64,000 bases of DNA from Paguma larvata (GCA_030068075.1 CM057826.1:62097312-62161311), one strand, 5' to 3'; shown: positions 21,534 to 32,250, counted from the first letter of the stretch. Notes: generated by a model from the sequence alone, not told the origin. Numbers and translations: made by a program.

Positions 21534-21744
21534 TTAAACATTTCTTTATTTTTGAGAGACACAGAGACAAACCGTGGGTGGGGGAGGGGCAGAGAGAGAA
21601 GGAGACATAGAATCCAAAGCAGGCTCCAGGCTCTGAGCAAGCTGTCAGCACAGAGGCCGATGTGGGGCTTGAACCCATGAACTGTGAGATCCTGACCTGA
21701 GCCGAAGTTGGACGCTCAACCGACTGAGCCACTCAGGTGCCCCC
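21534..21744 (-). mobile_element. Feliform SINE, second of a head-to-tail pair
   Basis: Separated from the previous copy by GATTTTTTT, a copy of the target T-run. Ends at GCATCTATCCATTTTT (21745-21760), the outer TSD partner. Confidence 0.93.
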
Positions 21745-22078
21745 GCATCTATCCATTTTTGCATGATTCAGGTATTATGATAGTTGCCAAATGGTAATTT
21801 TCTAGCATTGTCATTCCTTATGCATTTATTAGTTGGCTTTCTACTACAAAGAAAACATTTGTTTGTTTCAGTCTACGTGGGTTCATAGGCTCTTTTTTTC
21901 TCCTATTGGCCGTGATACTTTGCTATCATCATTTCTTTTAGTGCTCAAACGCTCCGAGAGCGGATCAGCGGGAGACCCTTCAGGCTGGCTCCTGGTTTTT
22001 ATTTCCTCAACATCTTTGAGTGCTTTCTTACTTTCTGGCACAACAAAATGTTCCAGGCTTAAGAATAAGCCATTTCTA

Positions 22079-22301
22079 GGGATGCCTGGATGGCTTAGTT
22101 GATTAAGCAGCCAACTCTTGATTTTGGCTCAGGTCATGATCTCACAGTTCATGAGTTCGAGCCACATATCGGGCTCCACACTGACAGTGCAGAGCCTGCT
22201 TGGCATTCTCTCTCTCCTTCTCTCTCTCCGCTTCTCCCACGCTACCTCTTTCTCTCAGAATAAATAAACTTAAAAAATATTTATTAAAAAAAAAAAGGAA
22301 G
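22079..22301 (+). mobile_element. Feliform tRNA-Lys SINE
   Basis: Head GGGATGCCTGGATGGCTTAG. TSD AAGCCATTTCTA at 22067-22078 and 22302-22313. Confidence 0.93.
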
Positions 22302-22644
22302 AAGCCATTTCTACAAGGACTCCTGGTACCTTTGAGTGGAAAATGAAAAACTAAGATCTGTGTGCCCGGTGTGATCATCACAATCGCTACAGTTTCTTCT
22401 CTTCCTCGATCTTCATCTTTAACTTCTTTTTGACACAACTACAGAACTATTATAACATCAAAAATGTTTCTTCCCAAATTTCTCAATGTCAGCTATTTGC
22501 TAGTGGGCCTTCAAATTTCTCCAACTGTCCCATAAGTATCTTTTATTGTGAGTTTGCTCACTTAGGATCCAAACGAGGTTAACACATTGCAAATATGTAC
22601 AGCACATGTGCAAATGTGGAGGTGATAACAAAGTACAATAATGA

Positions 22645-22852
22645 AAAATTTTTAATTTTTTTAATGTTCATTTATTTTTGAGAGAAAGAGAGAGAGAGAG
22701 AGCACACACACAGGCTCGCGCGCGTGCACGTATTGGGGAGGAGTACAGAGAGAGGGAGACACAGAATCTGAAGCAGGCTCTAGGCTCCAAGCTGTCAGCA
22801 CAGTGCCCGATGTGGGGCTCGAACTCATGAAACGTGAAATCTGTCACGGCTT
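22645..22852 (-). mobile_element. Feliform SINE lacking the tRNA-like 5' head
   Basis: Tail and CT-rich region present, including an odd CACACACACAGGCTCGCGCG insert, but the copy stops after GCTCGAACTCATGAAACGTG with no GAGCCACCCAGG end. Flanked by AAAAATTTTT-type sequence, consistent with 5' truncation on insertion. Confidence 0.85.
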
Positions 22853-23209
22853 AAAAATTTTTTAACAATATCAGTATCAGCAACTATCCAGTCAGTATTC
22901 AAATTTTCATGATTGTCTTATAAAGTTTTTTGCAGTTGGCTTGTTAGATCAGGATCCAAACAACGTCTTCACGTTGCATCTATTTATGCTTAGGTCTGTT
23001 TGAAAGATCAAGTTTATGAGGTCAAATTTATAATCAATAAAGTATACCCATGTCGAGTGTACAATTCCTTGAGTTTTGACAGATACGTATACCTGTGTAA
23101 CTACCAGCACACTGGTATATATGAAACATACGCTTTACCCTAAAAAATTCTCTTGTGCCCCTTCTCAGTCAATTCACAACCCCTTGCCCAGGCAACTACT
23201 GATTACTTT

Positions 23210-23411
23210 TTTTTTTTTAATAATTTATTTATTTTGGGCAGAGCGCAAGTAGGGGAAGGTCAGAGAAAAGGGGACAGAGGATCTAAAGAGGGCTCTGTGC
23301 TGACAGGCTGACAGCAGTAAACCCAATGTGGGGCTCGAACTCACGAACTGCAAAGATCATGACTTGAGTCAAAGTCGGATGCTCAACCAACCAAGCCACC
23401 CTAGTCCTCCT
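23210..23411 (-). mobile_element. Feliform tRNA-Lys SINE, diverged
   Basis: AATAATTTATTTATTTTGGG to CCAAGCCACCCTAGTCCTCC. TSD GATTACTTTT at about 23200-23209 and 23413-23422. Confidence 0.85.
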
Positions 23412-23735
23412 AGATTACTTTTCATTAATTCGTCCATCTAGTATGTATCAATGTTACACTGCTGTGCAGAATTCTGTAGTATGAATGTAATATAAATTGT
23501 GTATCTTTTCACCTGTTGATGGACATTAGAATTGTTTGCAAGTTTTTGCTATGATACCTAAAGCAGCTATGAAAGTTTATGGATAGCCTTTGTGTGGACA
23601 AATTTTCAATTCTCTGGGGTAAACATCTAGGAATGGAATTGCTGGGTTGTGTGAAAAGTATATGTTTAATTTTATGAGGAACAGCCAAACTGTTTTCCAA
23701 AGTGGTTGTACCATTTCATGTTATTGAACTGTTTT

Positions 23736-23918
23736 CTTTTTTTTTAATGTTTGTTTATTTTTGAGAACGAGAGAGACAGATCGTGAGCAGGGAAGGGATG
23801 GAAAAAGACAGGGAGACACAGAATCCGAAGCAGGGTCCAGGCTCTGAGCTGTCAGCACCCAGAAACTGTGAGATCATGACCTGAGCCGAAGTCAGTTGCT
23901 TAACCGACTGAGCCACTT
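23736..23918 (-). mobile_element. Feliform tRNA-Lys SINE with internal loss
   Basis: TTTAATGTTTGTTTATTTTT to GACTGAGCCACTTGAAGC. The usual CACAGAGCCCGATGTGGGGC part is absent (CAGCACCCAGAAACTGTGAG). Confidence 0.85.
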
Positions 23919-24777
23919 GAAGCTTGAACAGGTGTATGTCATATAGAAAAAAACGAATCTCAATCTTTGTCTCACATTACACATGTAAGTTATCATGAAA
24001 TGGATCATAGACCCAAACGTAAGTGCTAAAACTATCAAACTGTAGGTGCATCTCACAAACTTTGATATATCGTATTTTAATTTTAATTTAGCCAAAATAA
24101 GTTTTAATTTCCATCACGAATTTTTCTTTGACTTAGTCAAAGAAGGGTGTTAATTTACAAATATTTGGGAGCTTTACAGTGAATATATTTTACATGATTT
24201 TAATAATTTGAAATTTTATGAGGCTTGTTTTATGACCCAGCATAGAGTCTATCAGATGCACTTGAAAAAAAATATGTATTCTGCACTTTTGGGGTGCAGT
24301 ATTTTATACTATTTAAGTCAAGGTGGTGGGTAGTGTTTGTCTTCTATATCCCTACTGATTTGCTTTTAGTCATTTTATTGATTACTGAGAGAGAAGTAAT
24401 TGCCAACTATAATTGTGGATTTGTCTTTTCCTCCTTTTAGTTCTACCAGTTTTTGTGTTCTCAGTATTTTGAGACTGTTATTAGGTACACATACAGTTTG
24501 GGTTGTAAGATCTCCTCATGAATTTAATCCTTTACCATGATGATAAGAGCTTTTTATTATTGGTAATCCTCCTTATTCTGAAATCCGTTTGGTCGGATAC
24601 TAATATACCCACTCCGGCTTGCTTACGTCAGTGTTTGCATGGTATCTTTCCCCATCCATTAAACGTGACTTCGTATTTACAGTGGTTTTCCCTGCCTGGC
24701 TCACTGAAGCCTCCCCCAACTGTGTTTTGGCGCTCTGCTCTAGATCTGGTTGAGTTTTTCCAACTTTATCCTCACTT

Positions 24778-25032
24778 CTTCTGGGAAGCGGTGGCCACCA
24801 GGAGTCGTCCGGTCACCCCGGAGAGAGGAGGAGGAAGGTGGAGACCTGCGAATTAGCGCAAACCTGTGGAGCATCGCAGTGGAAGGCCTAGGTGAACGCG
24901 GATTGGCTGGTTTAGATGGCCCGGCTACCCGGCAAAAAGGCACCTCGGAGTCCACAGCGTCCTACGCACTCACAGTCGTGCCTAACAATTGGAAAAGAAG
25001 CCTGACCCTAAATCCGGAAAAGAAAGCTGCGT
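24778..25032. other. CpG-rich block of unknown origin
   Basis: About 255 bp with some 17 CpG sites and GC well above its AT-rich flanks, lying where an old L1 is interrupted. It has no SINE, LTR or L1 signature. CCACCAGGAGTCG at about 24793 loosely resembles a CTCF site. Neither strand gives a protein that I recognise. It could be a retrocopied promoter or 5' exon, a diverged LTR or a small regulatory element. Confidence 0.45.
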
Positions 25033-25240
25033 TCAGTCTCCAGGGGCAATAGGCCAACTTGGCTGGCTAGCTGCCAGAGAAGAGTAGTTCACCGCTTTGG
25101 GTAAACCCTTAGGAGAAATGTGGGTTGATTTTGTCTGACTCAGATCTTGGAATTAAGCTTTGAAGTAGGGCATCCTCACTCTTTTATTTTCCAATTATAT
25201 ACTTAGTGCCCTGTAAATCGGGCTCAAGCAGCCAGGCTTG
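25033..25240. other. Unassigned sequence next to the CpG-rich block
   Basis: Composition falls to ordinary values within 100 bp. No repeat or exon recognised. Confidence 0.4.
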
Positions 25241-25255
25241 GAATCAGGTGTGAGG

Positions 25256-25423
25256 GGGAGCCTGGGTGGCTCAGTCGGGTAAACGCTCGGTTTCAGCCCA
25301 GGTCATGATGTCGAGGTTTCCTGAGGTCAAGCCCTGAATAGGGCTCTGAGCACAGAGCCTGCTTGGGATTCTCTCTCTCTGCCCCTCCCCCACTCATGCT
25401 GTTTCGGTCTCTCTCAAAATAAA
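25256..25423 (+). mobile_element. Feliform SINE, outer member of a three-SINE nest
   Basis: Head GGGAGCCTGGGTGGCTCAGT. Its TSD GAATCAGGTGTGAGG begins at 25241; the partner GAATCAGTGTGAGG is at 25918-25931, beyond two further SINEs. Confidence 0.9.
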
Positions 25424-25436
25424 TAAACAAACTTTA

Positions 25437-25666
25437 TTATTTTTTAAAAAATTTTTTAACGTTTATTTATTTTTGAGAGACACAGAGACAGAGCGTGAGC
25501 AAGGGAGGGGCAGAGAGAGAGAGGGAGACACAGAATCTGAGGCTGGCTCCAGGCTCTGAGACACCAGCACAGAGCCTGATGCGGGGCTCGAACTCGCAGA
25601 CCAGCGAGATCATGACCTGAGCCGAAGTCGGACACTTAACCAACTGAGCCACCCAGGCGACCCTTA
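25437..25666 (-). mobile_element. Feliform SINE inside the tail of the previous one
   Basis: Reverse copy, TTTAACGTTTATTTATTTTT to GAGCCACCCAGGCGACCC. With the next SINE it is bracketed by TAAACAAACTTTA (25424-25436 and 25893-25905). Confidence 0.93.
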
Positions 25667-25681
25667 TTTATTATTTTTAAT

Positions 25682-25892
25682 TATTTTTAAATGTTTATTT
25701 ATTTTCGAGACAGAGAGAGGGAGAGCGCACAAGCAGGGGAGGGGCAGAGAGAGTGAGACACAGAATCCGAAGCAGGCTCCAGGCTCTCAGCTGTCAGCCC
25801 AGAACCCGATGTGGAGCTCGAACTCACAAACTGCGAGATAGTGACCTGAGCTGAAGTTGGACACTTAACCAACTGAGTCACCCAGGTGCCCC
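25682..25892 (-). mobile_element. Feliform SINE, third member of the nest
   Basis: AAATGTTTATTTATTTTCGA to GAGTCACCCAGGTGCCCC. The TTTATTATTTTTAA-type sequence on its left repeats the junction sequence at 25433. Confidence 0.92.
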
Positions 25893-26070
25893 TAAACAAA
25901 CTTTAAAAAATTTTAAAGAATCAGTGTGAGGAAAAAAATCAAAGCTCTCAAATTATGGCAGGAACATGGGCAAATGTAGGAATGTATGGGGGGGGGAGGG
26001 GTTCCATTATTATTCTGTAAATTTAAACTTCCATATAACACAAAGGAAACATTTATAAAATGTCACTCAG

Positions 26071-26254
26071 GGGGCAAACATGGTGGCTCCGTCATTTGGG
26101 CGTCAGAGTCCGACTCAGGTCACGATCTCATGGTTCATAAATTCCAGCCCCACACTGAGCTCTGCGCTGTCAGCGTAGGGCCTGCTTGGGAGTCTGTCTC
26201 CCTCCCTCTCTGCCCCTTTCCCCCTTAAACAAATAAATAAACTTTTTGAAAATA
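26071..26254 (+). mobile_element. Feliform tRNA-Lys SINE, diverged
   Basis: GGGGGCAAACATGGTGGCTC head is mutated. B-box-like and tail regions are recognisable. Flanked by AATGTCAC copies (about 26059 and 26257). Confidence 0.8.
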
Positions 26255-26264
26255 GAATGTCACA

Positions 26265-26434
26265 GGCACCTGAGTGACTCAGTTGATTAAGTGTCCTATG
26301 CAGGTTATGATCTCATGGTTTTTGCACTGATAACAGCCTGCTTGGGATTATCTGTCTCCTCTCTCTCTGCCACTCCCCCACTCATACTCCCTCTCTCTCT
26401 CTTTCAAAAATAAATAAACTTAAAAAAAAAAATC
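26265..26434 (+). mobile_element. Feliform SINE with internal deletion
   Basis: GGCACCTGAGTGACTCAGTT, then a jump from GCAGGTTATGATCTCATGGT to TTGCACTGATAACAGCCTGC, losing the B-box region. Confidence 0.85.
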
Positions 26435-26442
26435 CTACTCAA

Positions 26443-26560
26443 AGCGTGCCTGGCTGGCTCGGTGGATGGAGCCTGGGACTCTTGATCTCCAGTTGTGAGT
26501 TCCAGCTGCATATTGGGTGTGGAGATGACTTAAAAGTTAATTCTTTTCAAAAAAAGTCAG
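26443..26560 (+). mobile_element. Short SINE variant (tRNA-related unit without CT tract)
   Basis: GCGTGCCTGGCTGGCTCGGT, GACTCTTGATCTCCAGTTGT and TTGGGTGTGGAGATGACTTA: the tailless carnivore SINE type that ends shortly after the tRNA-like part. Confidence 0.85.
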
Positions 26561-26659
26561 TAAATACTAATAAGGTTCAAAATCAATCCTCCCCAAACAA
26601 GCCGTACACTGGAACAAATTTTCAAATAAAAATAAAATAAAATAAAATATTTTCTTGTT

Positions 26660-26850
26660 GCAGCACTCAGGTGGCTCAGTCCGTTAAGCATCCCATTCTT
26701 GATTTCAGCTCAAATCATGATCTCATGGTTCATTAGTTCAAGCCCTGAGTCGGGCTCTGTGCTGACAACATGAAGCCTGATTAAGATTCTCTCTCTCCCT
26801 CTCCCTTTGCCCCTTCACTTTGCTCTCTCTCTCAAAAAACATTTTTTTTT
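26660..26850 (+). mobile_element. Feliform tRNA-Lys SINE
   Basis: TTGCAGCACTCAGGTGGCTC through GTCGGGCTCTGTGCTGACAA and a CTCTCTCTCAAAAAACA end. Confidence 0.88.
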
Positions 26851-27733
26851 CTTGTTGAAAGCATGTAGTTGAGTCTTGCTTTATTTATCATATCTGATGT
26901 TCTCTGCCTTTTAATTGGAGTGTTTAGACATTTACATTTAATTATCAATCAGACTGGGTTGAAATCTACTCCCTTGCTATCAATTTCCTCTCTGCCCTCC
27001 TGCCTTTTGTTCTTTGCTTCCTTTTTATTGTCCGAATATTTTTTAGGATTCGATTTTACCTCCGCTATTTGCTTATTAGCTATGCTTCTTTGTGGGGTTT
27101 TGTTGTTGTTGCTGCTGCTGCTCTGCTGCTATTATTGCTTGCTCATTTGTTTGTGATCGTTCTAGGTTTTATGATACACATCTTTAACTTTCCAGAATTT
27201 ATCTTTAAATAATGTAATATATTTCATGTATAAAAACTTGACCACAAATGGAAGTGTACTTTCATTTCTTCCCTCCAATTTTTTTGTGCAATTGTTATTC
27301 TATATATTTATCTCTACATATGGCTTAAACCATACGATGTATTATCGACATTTTCATTTAAACAGCTAACTATTTTTTCTGATTTTTTATTATGTTAAAT
27401 ACATAGAACATAACATTTCCTATCTTCACCATTTTTAAGTGTGCACTTCAGGGCATTAAGCACATTCATAGTGTTGTGCAACCATCACCACCATTCATCT
27501 CCAGAACTCTTTTCATCTCATGAAACTGAAAGTCTGTACTCATTAGACAATAATTTCCCATTCTTCCCTTCCCCCAAGTCTTGACAATCGCAATTTTACT
27601 GCCTCTATGATTTTGAATACTGTGAGTCATCTAAGTGGAATCATAAAGTACCGTCTTATGAATGGCTTATTTTCTTTAGCATAGTGCCTACAGATTCTCC
27701 ATATTGTATATATGTTAGACTTCCCTCCCTTTT

Positions 27734-27955
27734 TATTGTTTATTTATTTATTTTGAGAGAGAGGGAGGGAGAGAGAATGATTGGGGGAGGGGCAGAGATA
27801 GAGAGAGAGAGAGAGGAAGAGAGAGAATCCCAAGCAGGCTCCACGCTGTCAGCGCAGAGCCCAATGCAAGGCTCAAACCCCCAACCACGAGATCATGACC
27901 TGAGCTGAAATCAAGAGTCGGTCGGTTAACTGACTGAGCCACCCAGACACTCCTC
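27734..27955 (-). mobile_element. Feliform tRNA-Lys SINE in L1
   Basis: TTGTTTATTTATTTATTTTG to GAGCCACCCAGACACTCC. TSD CTCCCTTTT (27725-27733 and 27956-27964). Confidence 0.92.
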
Positions 27956-28901
27956 CTCCCTTTTCAAAGCTGAATAGTATTCCATTGCATGTATATACCA
28001 CATTTAGCTTATCCATTCACCTGTTGATGGACACTCGGGTTGCTTCCACCTCTTGGCTATTGTGAATAATGCTGCTGTGAACATGGGTGTGCAAGTATCT
28101 CTTCGAGACTCTGCTTTCAATCCTTTTGAGTATGCACCTGAAACTGGAATTGCTATGTCATCTGGTAATTTCATTTTTAGTTTTTGGGGGAACTGCCATG
28201 CAGTTCCTCAGCAGCTATATACCATTTTACATTCCTATCAACAGTGTACAAGGGTTCCAATTTCTCCACATCCTTGACAGTGTGTTTTGTTTTGTTTTTA
28301 TAATAGTCATCATAATGGGTATGAAGGGTAGCTCATTGTGACTTGATTTAATTTTTTCTAATGTTTAGAGTCTTATGTGCTTATTAGCTATTTGTACACC
28401 TTCTTTGGAGAAATGCCTATTCAAGTTCTTTGCTCATTTTTGAATTGGGTTGTTTGATTTTTGCTGTTGAGTTTTAGGAGTTCTTTATATATTTTGGGTA
28501 TTAAACCCTTATTAGATAAATGATTTACAAATATTTTCTCCCATTCTGTGGGTTGCCTTTTTACTCCATTGATAGTGTCTTTCAGTGCACACATTTTTAC
28601 ATTTTTCATGAAGTACAGTTTGTCTACCATTTTTGTTGTTGCTTGTGCCTTTGGTGCCATATCCAAGAAATAATTGCCAAATCCAGTGTCAGGAAGCTTT
28701 TGTCCTATATTTTCCTCTAAGAGTTTTATTGTTTTAGGTCTTATGTTGGATCCATTTTGAGTTAATTTTTGCATATGGTGTTATGTAAGGGTTACACTTT
28801 ATTCTTTTGCTTAGGAATGTCCAGTTTTCCCAGGATCATTTGTTGAAAAGACTGTCTTTCTTTATTGAATGGTCTTGGCATTCTTATCAAAAATCATTTG
28901 A

Positions 28902-29159
28902 GGGGCGCCTGGGTGGCTCAGTTGGTTGGGCGGCCGACCTCGGCTCAGGTCATGATCTCACGGTCTGTGAGTTCAAGCCCCGCGTCGGGCTCTGTGCTGA
29001 TGGCTCGGAGCCTGGAGCCCGCTTCAGATTCTGTGTCTCCTTCTCTCTGTGCCCATCCCCTGCTCATACTCTGTCTCTATGTCTCTCAAAAATAAATAAA
29101 CGTTAAAAAAAATAAAAAATAAAATAAAAGTGGCTTAAACTAATCAGGGTTTACTTTAA
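28902..29159 (+). mobile_element. Feliform SINE with a probable 3' transduction
   Basis: Head GGGGCGCCTGGGTGGCTCAG and A-rich tail to 29129. Then come 28 bp of foreign sequence (29130-29157) and a second A run before the TSD. The TSD AAAAATCATTTGA is at 28889-28901 and 29160-29172. The L1 host sequence continues immediately after, so the 28 bp belong to the insertion. Confidence 0.9.
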
Positions 29160-29547
29160 AAAAATCATTTGAATATATATGTAGAAGGTTTATTTCTGGG
29201 CTGTGTATTCTATTCCATTTGACTATATGTCTGTCTTTATGCTGGTACCACTCTGTTTTGATTATTATAGCTTTGTTGTAAGTTTGAAATCAGGAGGTGT
29301 GAGTTTTCCCATTTTTCAAGACTGTTTTGGCTGTTTGAGGTCCCTTGAGATCCCATATGATTTCAGAATTTTTTCTTGCCATGGTTCTTTTTATTTCTGC
29401 CAAAAATACCATTGGGATTTTGATATGGATTGAATTTACATTGAATCTGTACATCGTTTTGGGGTGGTATTGACATCTTAATACTGTTAAGTTTTCCAAT
29501 CTATGAACACTGGATGTCTTTCCATTTAAGTAGGGCTTATTTAATTT

Positions 29548-29755
29548 TGTTTAGAATTTTTTAATATGTATTTATTTGATATATATTTATTTGAGGGAGA
29601 GAGAGCACAAGCAGGGGAAAGGAGCAGAGAGAGAAGGAGAGAGAGTCTTAAGCAGGCTCCATCCTGCTTAAGCTCCATCCCACGACTGTGAGATCATGAC
29701 CTGAGCTGAAATCAAGAGTTGGATGCTTAACCAGCTGAGACACCCAGGGACCCCA
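29548..29755 (-). mobile_element. Feliform tRNA-Lys SINE in L1, diverged
   Basis: AATATGTATTTATTTGATAT to GCTGAGACACCCAGGGACCC. Contains a small local duplication around GCTCCATCC. The head-proximal GTCAGCACAGAGCCC part is missing. Confidence 0.85.
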
Positions 29756-29968
29756 GCAATGTTTTGTATTTTTCATTGTACAAGTCTTTCACTTTCTTGG
29801 TTAAGTTAATTCCCAAGTATTTTATTCTTTTTGATGCTATTATAAATTGAACTGTTTTCTTGCTTTCTTTTTCAGATTGTTTATTGTCAGTGTAAAGAAA
29901 TAAAACTGAAACTTGTATGTTGACTTTGTATCCTGCTACGTTGTTGAATTCATTTATTAGTTCTAACA

Positions 29969-29971
<3 letters not shown>

Positions 29972-30014
<43 letters not shown>
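29972..30014 (+). repeat. (TG)n microsatellite in L1
   Basis: About 21 TG units followed by AGTGAGTG. Confidence 0.97.
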
Positions 30015-30017
<3 letters not shown>

Positions 30018-30060
30018 TGAGTGTAATCTTTAGGGTTTCCTACATATAAGATCACATCAT

Positions 30061-30428
30061 CACAAGCAGATTGTTATTTAGTCAAAGATTCAAGGGCAAC
30101 TTCTCTGCATATTTCTGGAATACTTGCTCTACCTATCCCCCTCCTTTCCAGTACCGTACCTATAAATCCTAGCTACTTCAACCTCCCCAAACTCATCTCT
30201 GTCCCCTTGACTCTTGAGACTAATGGGATCTCTTTGAGTTCCCTTTTACTACTCAGCAGTTTAGAAATTCCTTTAGGTAGAAAGCCTGGAAAATCATAAG
30301 GCTCATCTTGTTCGTTTCTCTTCTAGCCGGGATCACAGTTCTGTGCTGTCTCTTGTCAATATCTAAATACGATTCTAGCACATATTTTGTCCAGTTTTCA
30401 CATTGTTTACAGTGGGAGGGTAATTTTG
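30061..30428. other. Intergenic DNA without recognised features
   Basis: Ordinary unique-looking sequence to the right of the L1. Nothing supported. Confidence 0.5.
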
Positions 30429-30658
30429 TTTTTAAAGTTTTTTTTTTTTTTTTTTAATGTTTATTTATTTTTGAGAGACATAGAGACAGAGTATGAGCAG
30501 GGGAAGGTCAGAGAGAGAGGGAGACACAGAATCTGAAGCAGGCTCCAGGCTCTGAGCCATCAGCACAGAGCCCGATGCGGGGCTCGAACTCACAGACTGT
30601 GAGATCATGACCTGAGCCGAAGTCGGCCGCTTAACCAACTGAGCCACCCAGGCGCCCC
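30429..30658 (-). mobile_element. Feliform tRNA-Lys SINE
   Basis: Near-consensus reverse copy ending GAGCCACCCAGGCGCCCC. TSD TAATTTTG (30421-30428 and 30659-30666). Confidence 0.95.
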
Positions 30659-30666
30659 TAATTTTG

Positions 30667-31271
30667 AATCCTGCTACTGCTGCACAGTCAATGTAGAAAA
30701 GAAGACATCTTTTAAGTTGTTTTTTTTTTAAAGAAAGAAACAAATGTGTCCATAGAGGATTAATATCATTGCTTATGAAAAGAAGAGTTAATTGTCATTA
30801 GAGGATGTGCTTCTGTGAGAGTTAATGGAGTTGCTGAAACTAGACAGAGACATCTTTTTGAACGAAGTTTTCTTCTCCAAAGGGGTGAGTGGAGGACTTT
30901 CTGGTTGACAACGAAACACACATTCCCAAAGATGGAGGGAGACTTCTGAGATCCTGCCACTCTTGGTGTCCCCTGGCTGGTGCTAGGTGGGGAACAGGAT
31001 CCCAGCGGGGCAGAGAAGGTGGATTTCTCCACCTCAGTTGTTTTTTTTCCTGGGACGTCTGTCTTTGTTTCTGAATGGCCTGTTTCTGCCTAGAAAATTC
31101 AGGCCCTCAGAGGCCACACGAAGGCTGCAGGGATGCCCAACTGAGCATCTGCCTGTGCTGGGACTCTCTCCTTACACCTGAGCACAGAGCTGACATTTTC
31201 TTTAAGATCTGCAACTGCCTTTCTTACTCTCCCGACTTTCAGTTTCTTTACTGCCCCCAAATGTAGTCCCA
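30667..31271. other. Repeat-free intergenic block
   Basis: About 600 bp of moderately GC-rich unique sequence. No spliced or intact coding frame that I can support. Confidence 0.5.
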
Positions 31272-31483
31272 CTTCAACTGAGGTTAATTTCCACTCCCCC
31301 CAACCCAGGGACCATATGGCAACATCCAGAGACCTTTCTTGTTGTCACAACTTGCAGAAGTGCTACTAACATCATGGGTAGAAGCCTGGTATGTTCTAGA
31401 TGTCTTACAATGCACAGAACAGCCCTTCACGAAAATAGAAGTATCCAGCTTAAAATGTCAGCAATGCCTGAGTTGAAACCCTG
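31272..31483 (+). mobile_element. MER5A-like hAT-Charlie DNA transposon
   Basis: GGACCATATGGCAACATCCA, AGACCTTTCTTGTTGTCACA, AACTTGCAGAAGTGCTACTA, ACAATGCACAGAACAGCCC and GAGTTGAAACCCTG run in the order of MER5A as I know it. Non-autonomous, old and diverged. Confidence 0.8.
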
Positions 31484-32207
31484 ATTTAGAGGCTTGATCC
31501 GATTCCCCATGAATTTTTTTGCAAGGCTATTTCATATATAATGTTGGGAAATTCACTCGCATCATATCATGTCTAGTTGCCTCTTAGTGACATTGAAATC
31601 GGTCAGCAGATTTAGGTGTGGTCAGCCTGATTCATCAATAATAAAGCTCCAGATCAGCTTTTCACCTCAAGTTTTAGCAGCCTTTGTGATCTTCATCTAA
31701 GTCAATTATTTCATTCGAGGTTTAAAAATTATGATGATCCTATTTCTCTCAATATCTCTGTATTAGCTGGAAATTTTTTGTTAATTTATTTTAATTCCAA
31801 TGTAGTTACCATACAGCGTTATAGTAGTTTCACGTGTACAATATAGCGATTCGACAATTCTATCCACCACCCAGTGTCCATTGCGACAGGTGCACTTCTT
31901 AATCCTCGTCATCTATTTTACTCATCCCCCTGCCACCTCCCCTCTGGTAACCATCAGTTTGTTCTCTAGAGTTAAGAGTCTATTTCTTGTTTTGTCTTTC
32001 CCTCTCTGTCTTTTTTTTTTTTCCTTTGTTCATTTGTTTTGTTTCTTAAATTCCACATACGAGTGAAATTGTGTGGTGTCTTTCTCTGATTGACTTATTT
32101 TGCTTAGCATTACACTGTCTAGATGCATCCATGTCATTGCAGATGACAAGATTTCACTCTTTTTATGGCTGAGTAAAATGGTTGGCTCTATTTTATGGCT
32201 GAGTGTA

Positions 32208-32250
32208 TCCATATATGTATATATGCATATATATATATATATATATATAT
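32208..32250 (+). repeat. (AT)n-rich microsatellite
   Basis: ATATATGTATATATGCATAT followed by about 13 AT units within L1 3'UTR. Confidence 0.95.

Larger units (their letters stand above)
19978..23735 (-). mobile_element. Ancient L1 3'UTR, fragmented by SINEs
   Basis: Between the SINEs the sequence follows reverse-oriented old mammalian L1 3'UTR: GAGGAAACGCCATACTGGCT (19988), AGCATTTTTGGCAGGAGTGT (20815), TTGATCATTTGGTTAAGGAA (20915), TTTCTGGCACAACAAAATGT (22032), GAGTTTTGACAGATACGTAT (23072) and GAATGGAATTGCTGGGTTGT (23631). It may contain more than one L1 insertion. No intact reading frame. Confidence 0.75.
23920..27370 (-). mobile_element. L1 fragment in two pieces (about 24090-24700 and 26860-27370)
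   Basis: Left piece: GGTCGGATACTAATATACCC and CAGTGTTTGCATGGTATCTT. Right piece: TCTCTGCCTTTTAATTGGAG and ACATTTACATTTAATTATCA. These are adjacent blocks of reverse-oriented L1, so about 2.1 kb of other DNA now separates them: a CpG-rich block and a SINE cluster. Confidence 0.7.
27371..30060 (-). mobile_element. L1 3' half: 3'UTR and C-terminal ORF2, reverse orientation
   Basis: 3'UTR at 27371-28340 (TATGTTAAATACATAGAACA, GTATTCCATTGCATGTATAT, TGTGAATAATGCTGCTGTGA), then ORF2 coding sequence read on the minus strand. A 117-codon open piece (28421-28774) encodes the ORF2 C-terminal motif RQPTEWEKIF. Farther right, conserved blocks continue (CCATTTTGAGTTAATTTTTG, TGTACAAGTCTTTCACTTTC) to about 30060. 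Frames are broken by stops, three SINEs and a (TG)n run, so it is dead. The 5' half is missing. Confidence 0.92.

Noticed and set aside
24740..25052. Open frames on both strands in the CpG-rich block
   Set aside because: Neither peptide is recognisable; the left parts run into L1-derived sequence. Reported only as a compositional anomaly.
28421..28774. A 117-codon minus-strand protein
   Set aside because: Recognised as the L1 ORF2 C-terminus inside a broken L1; not a host gene.
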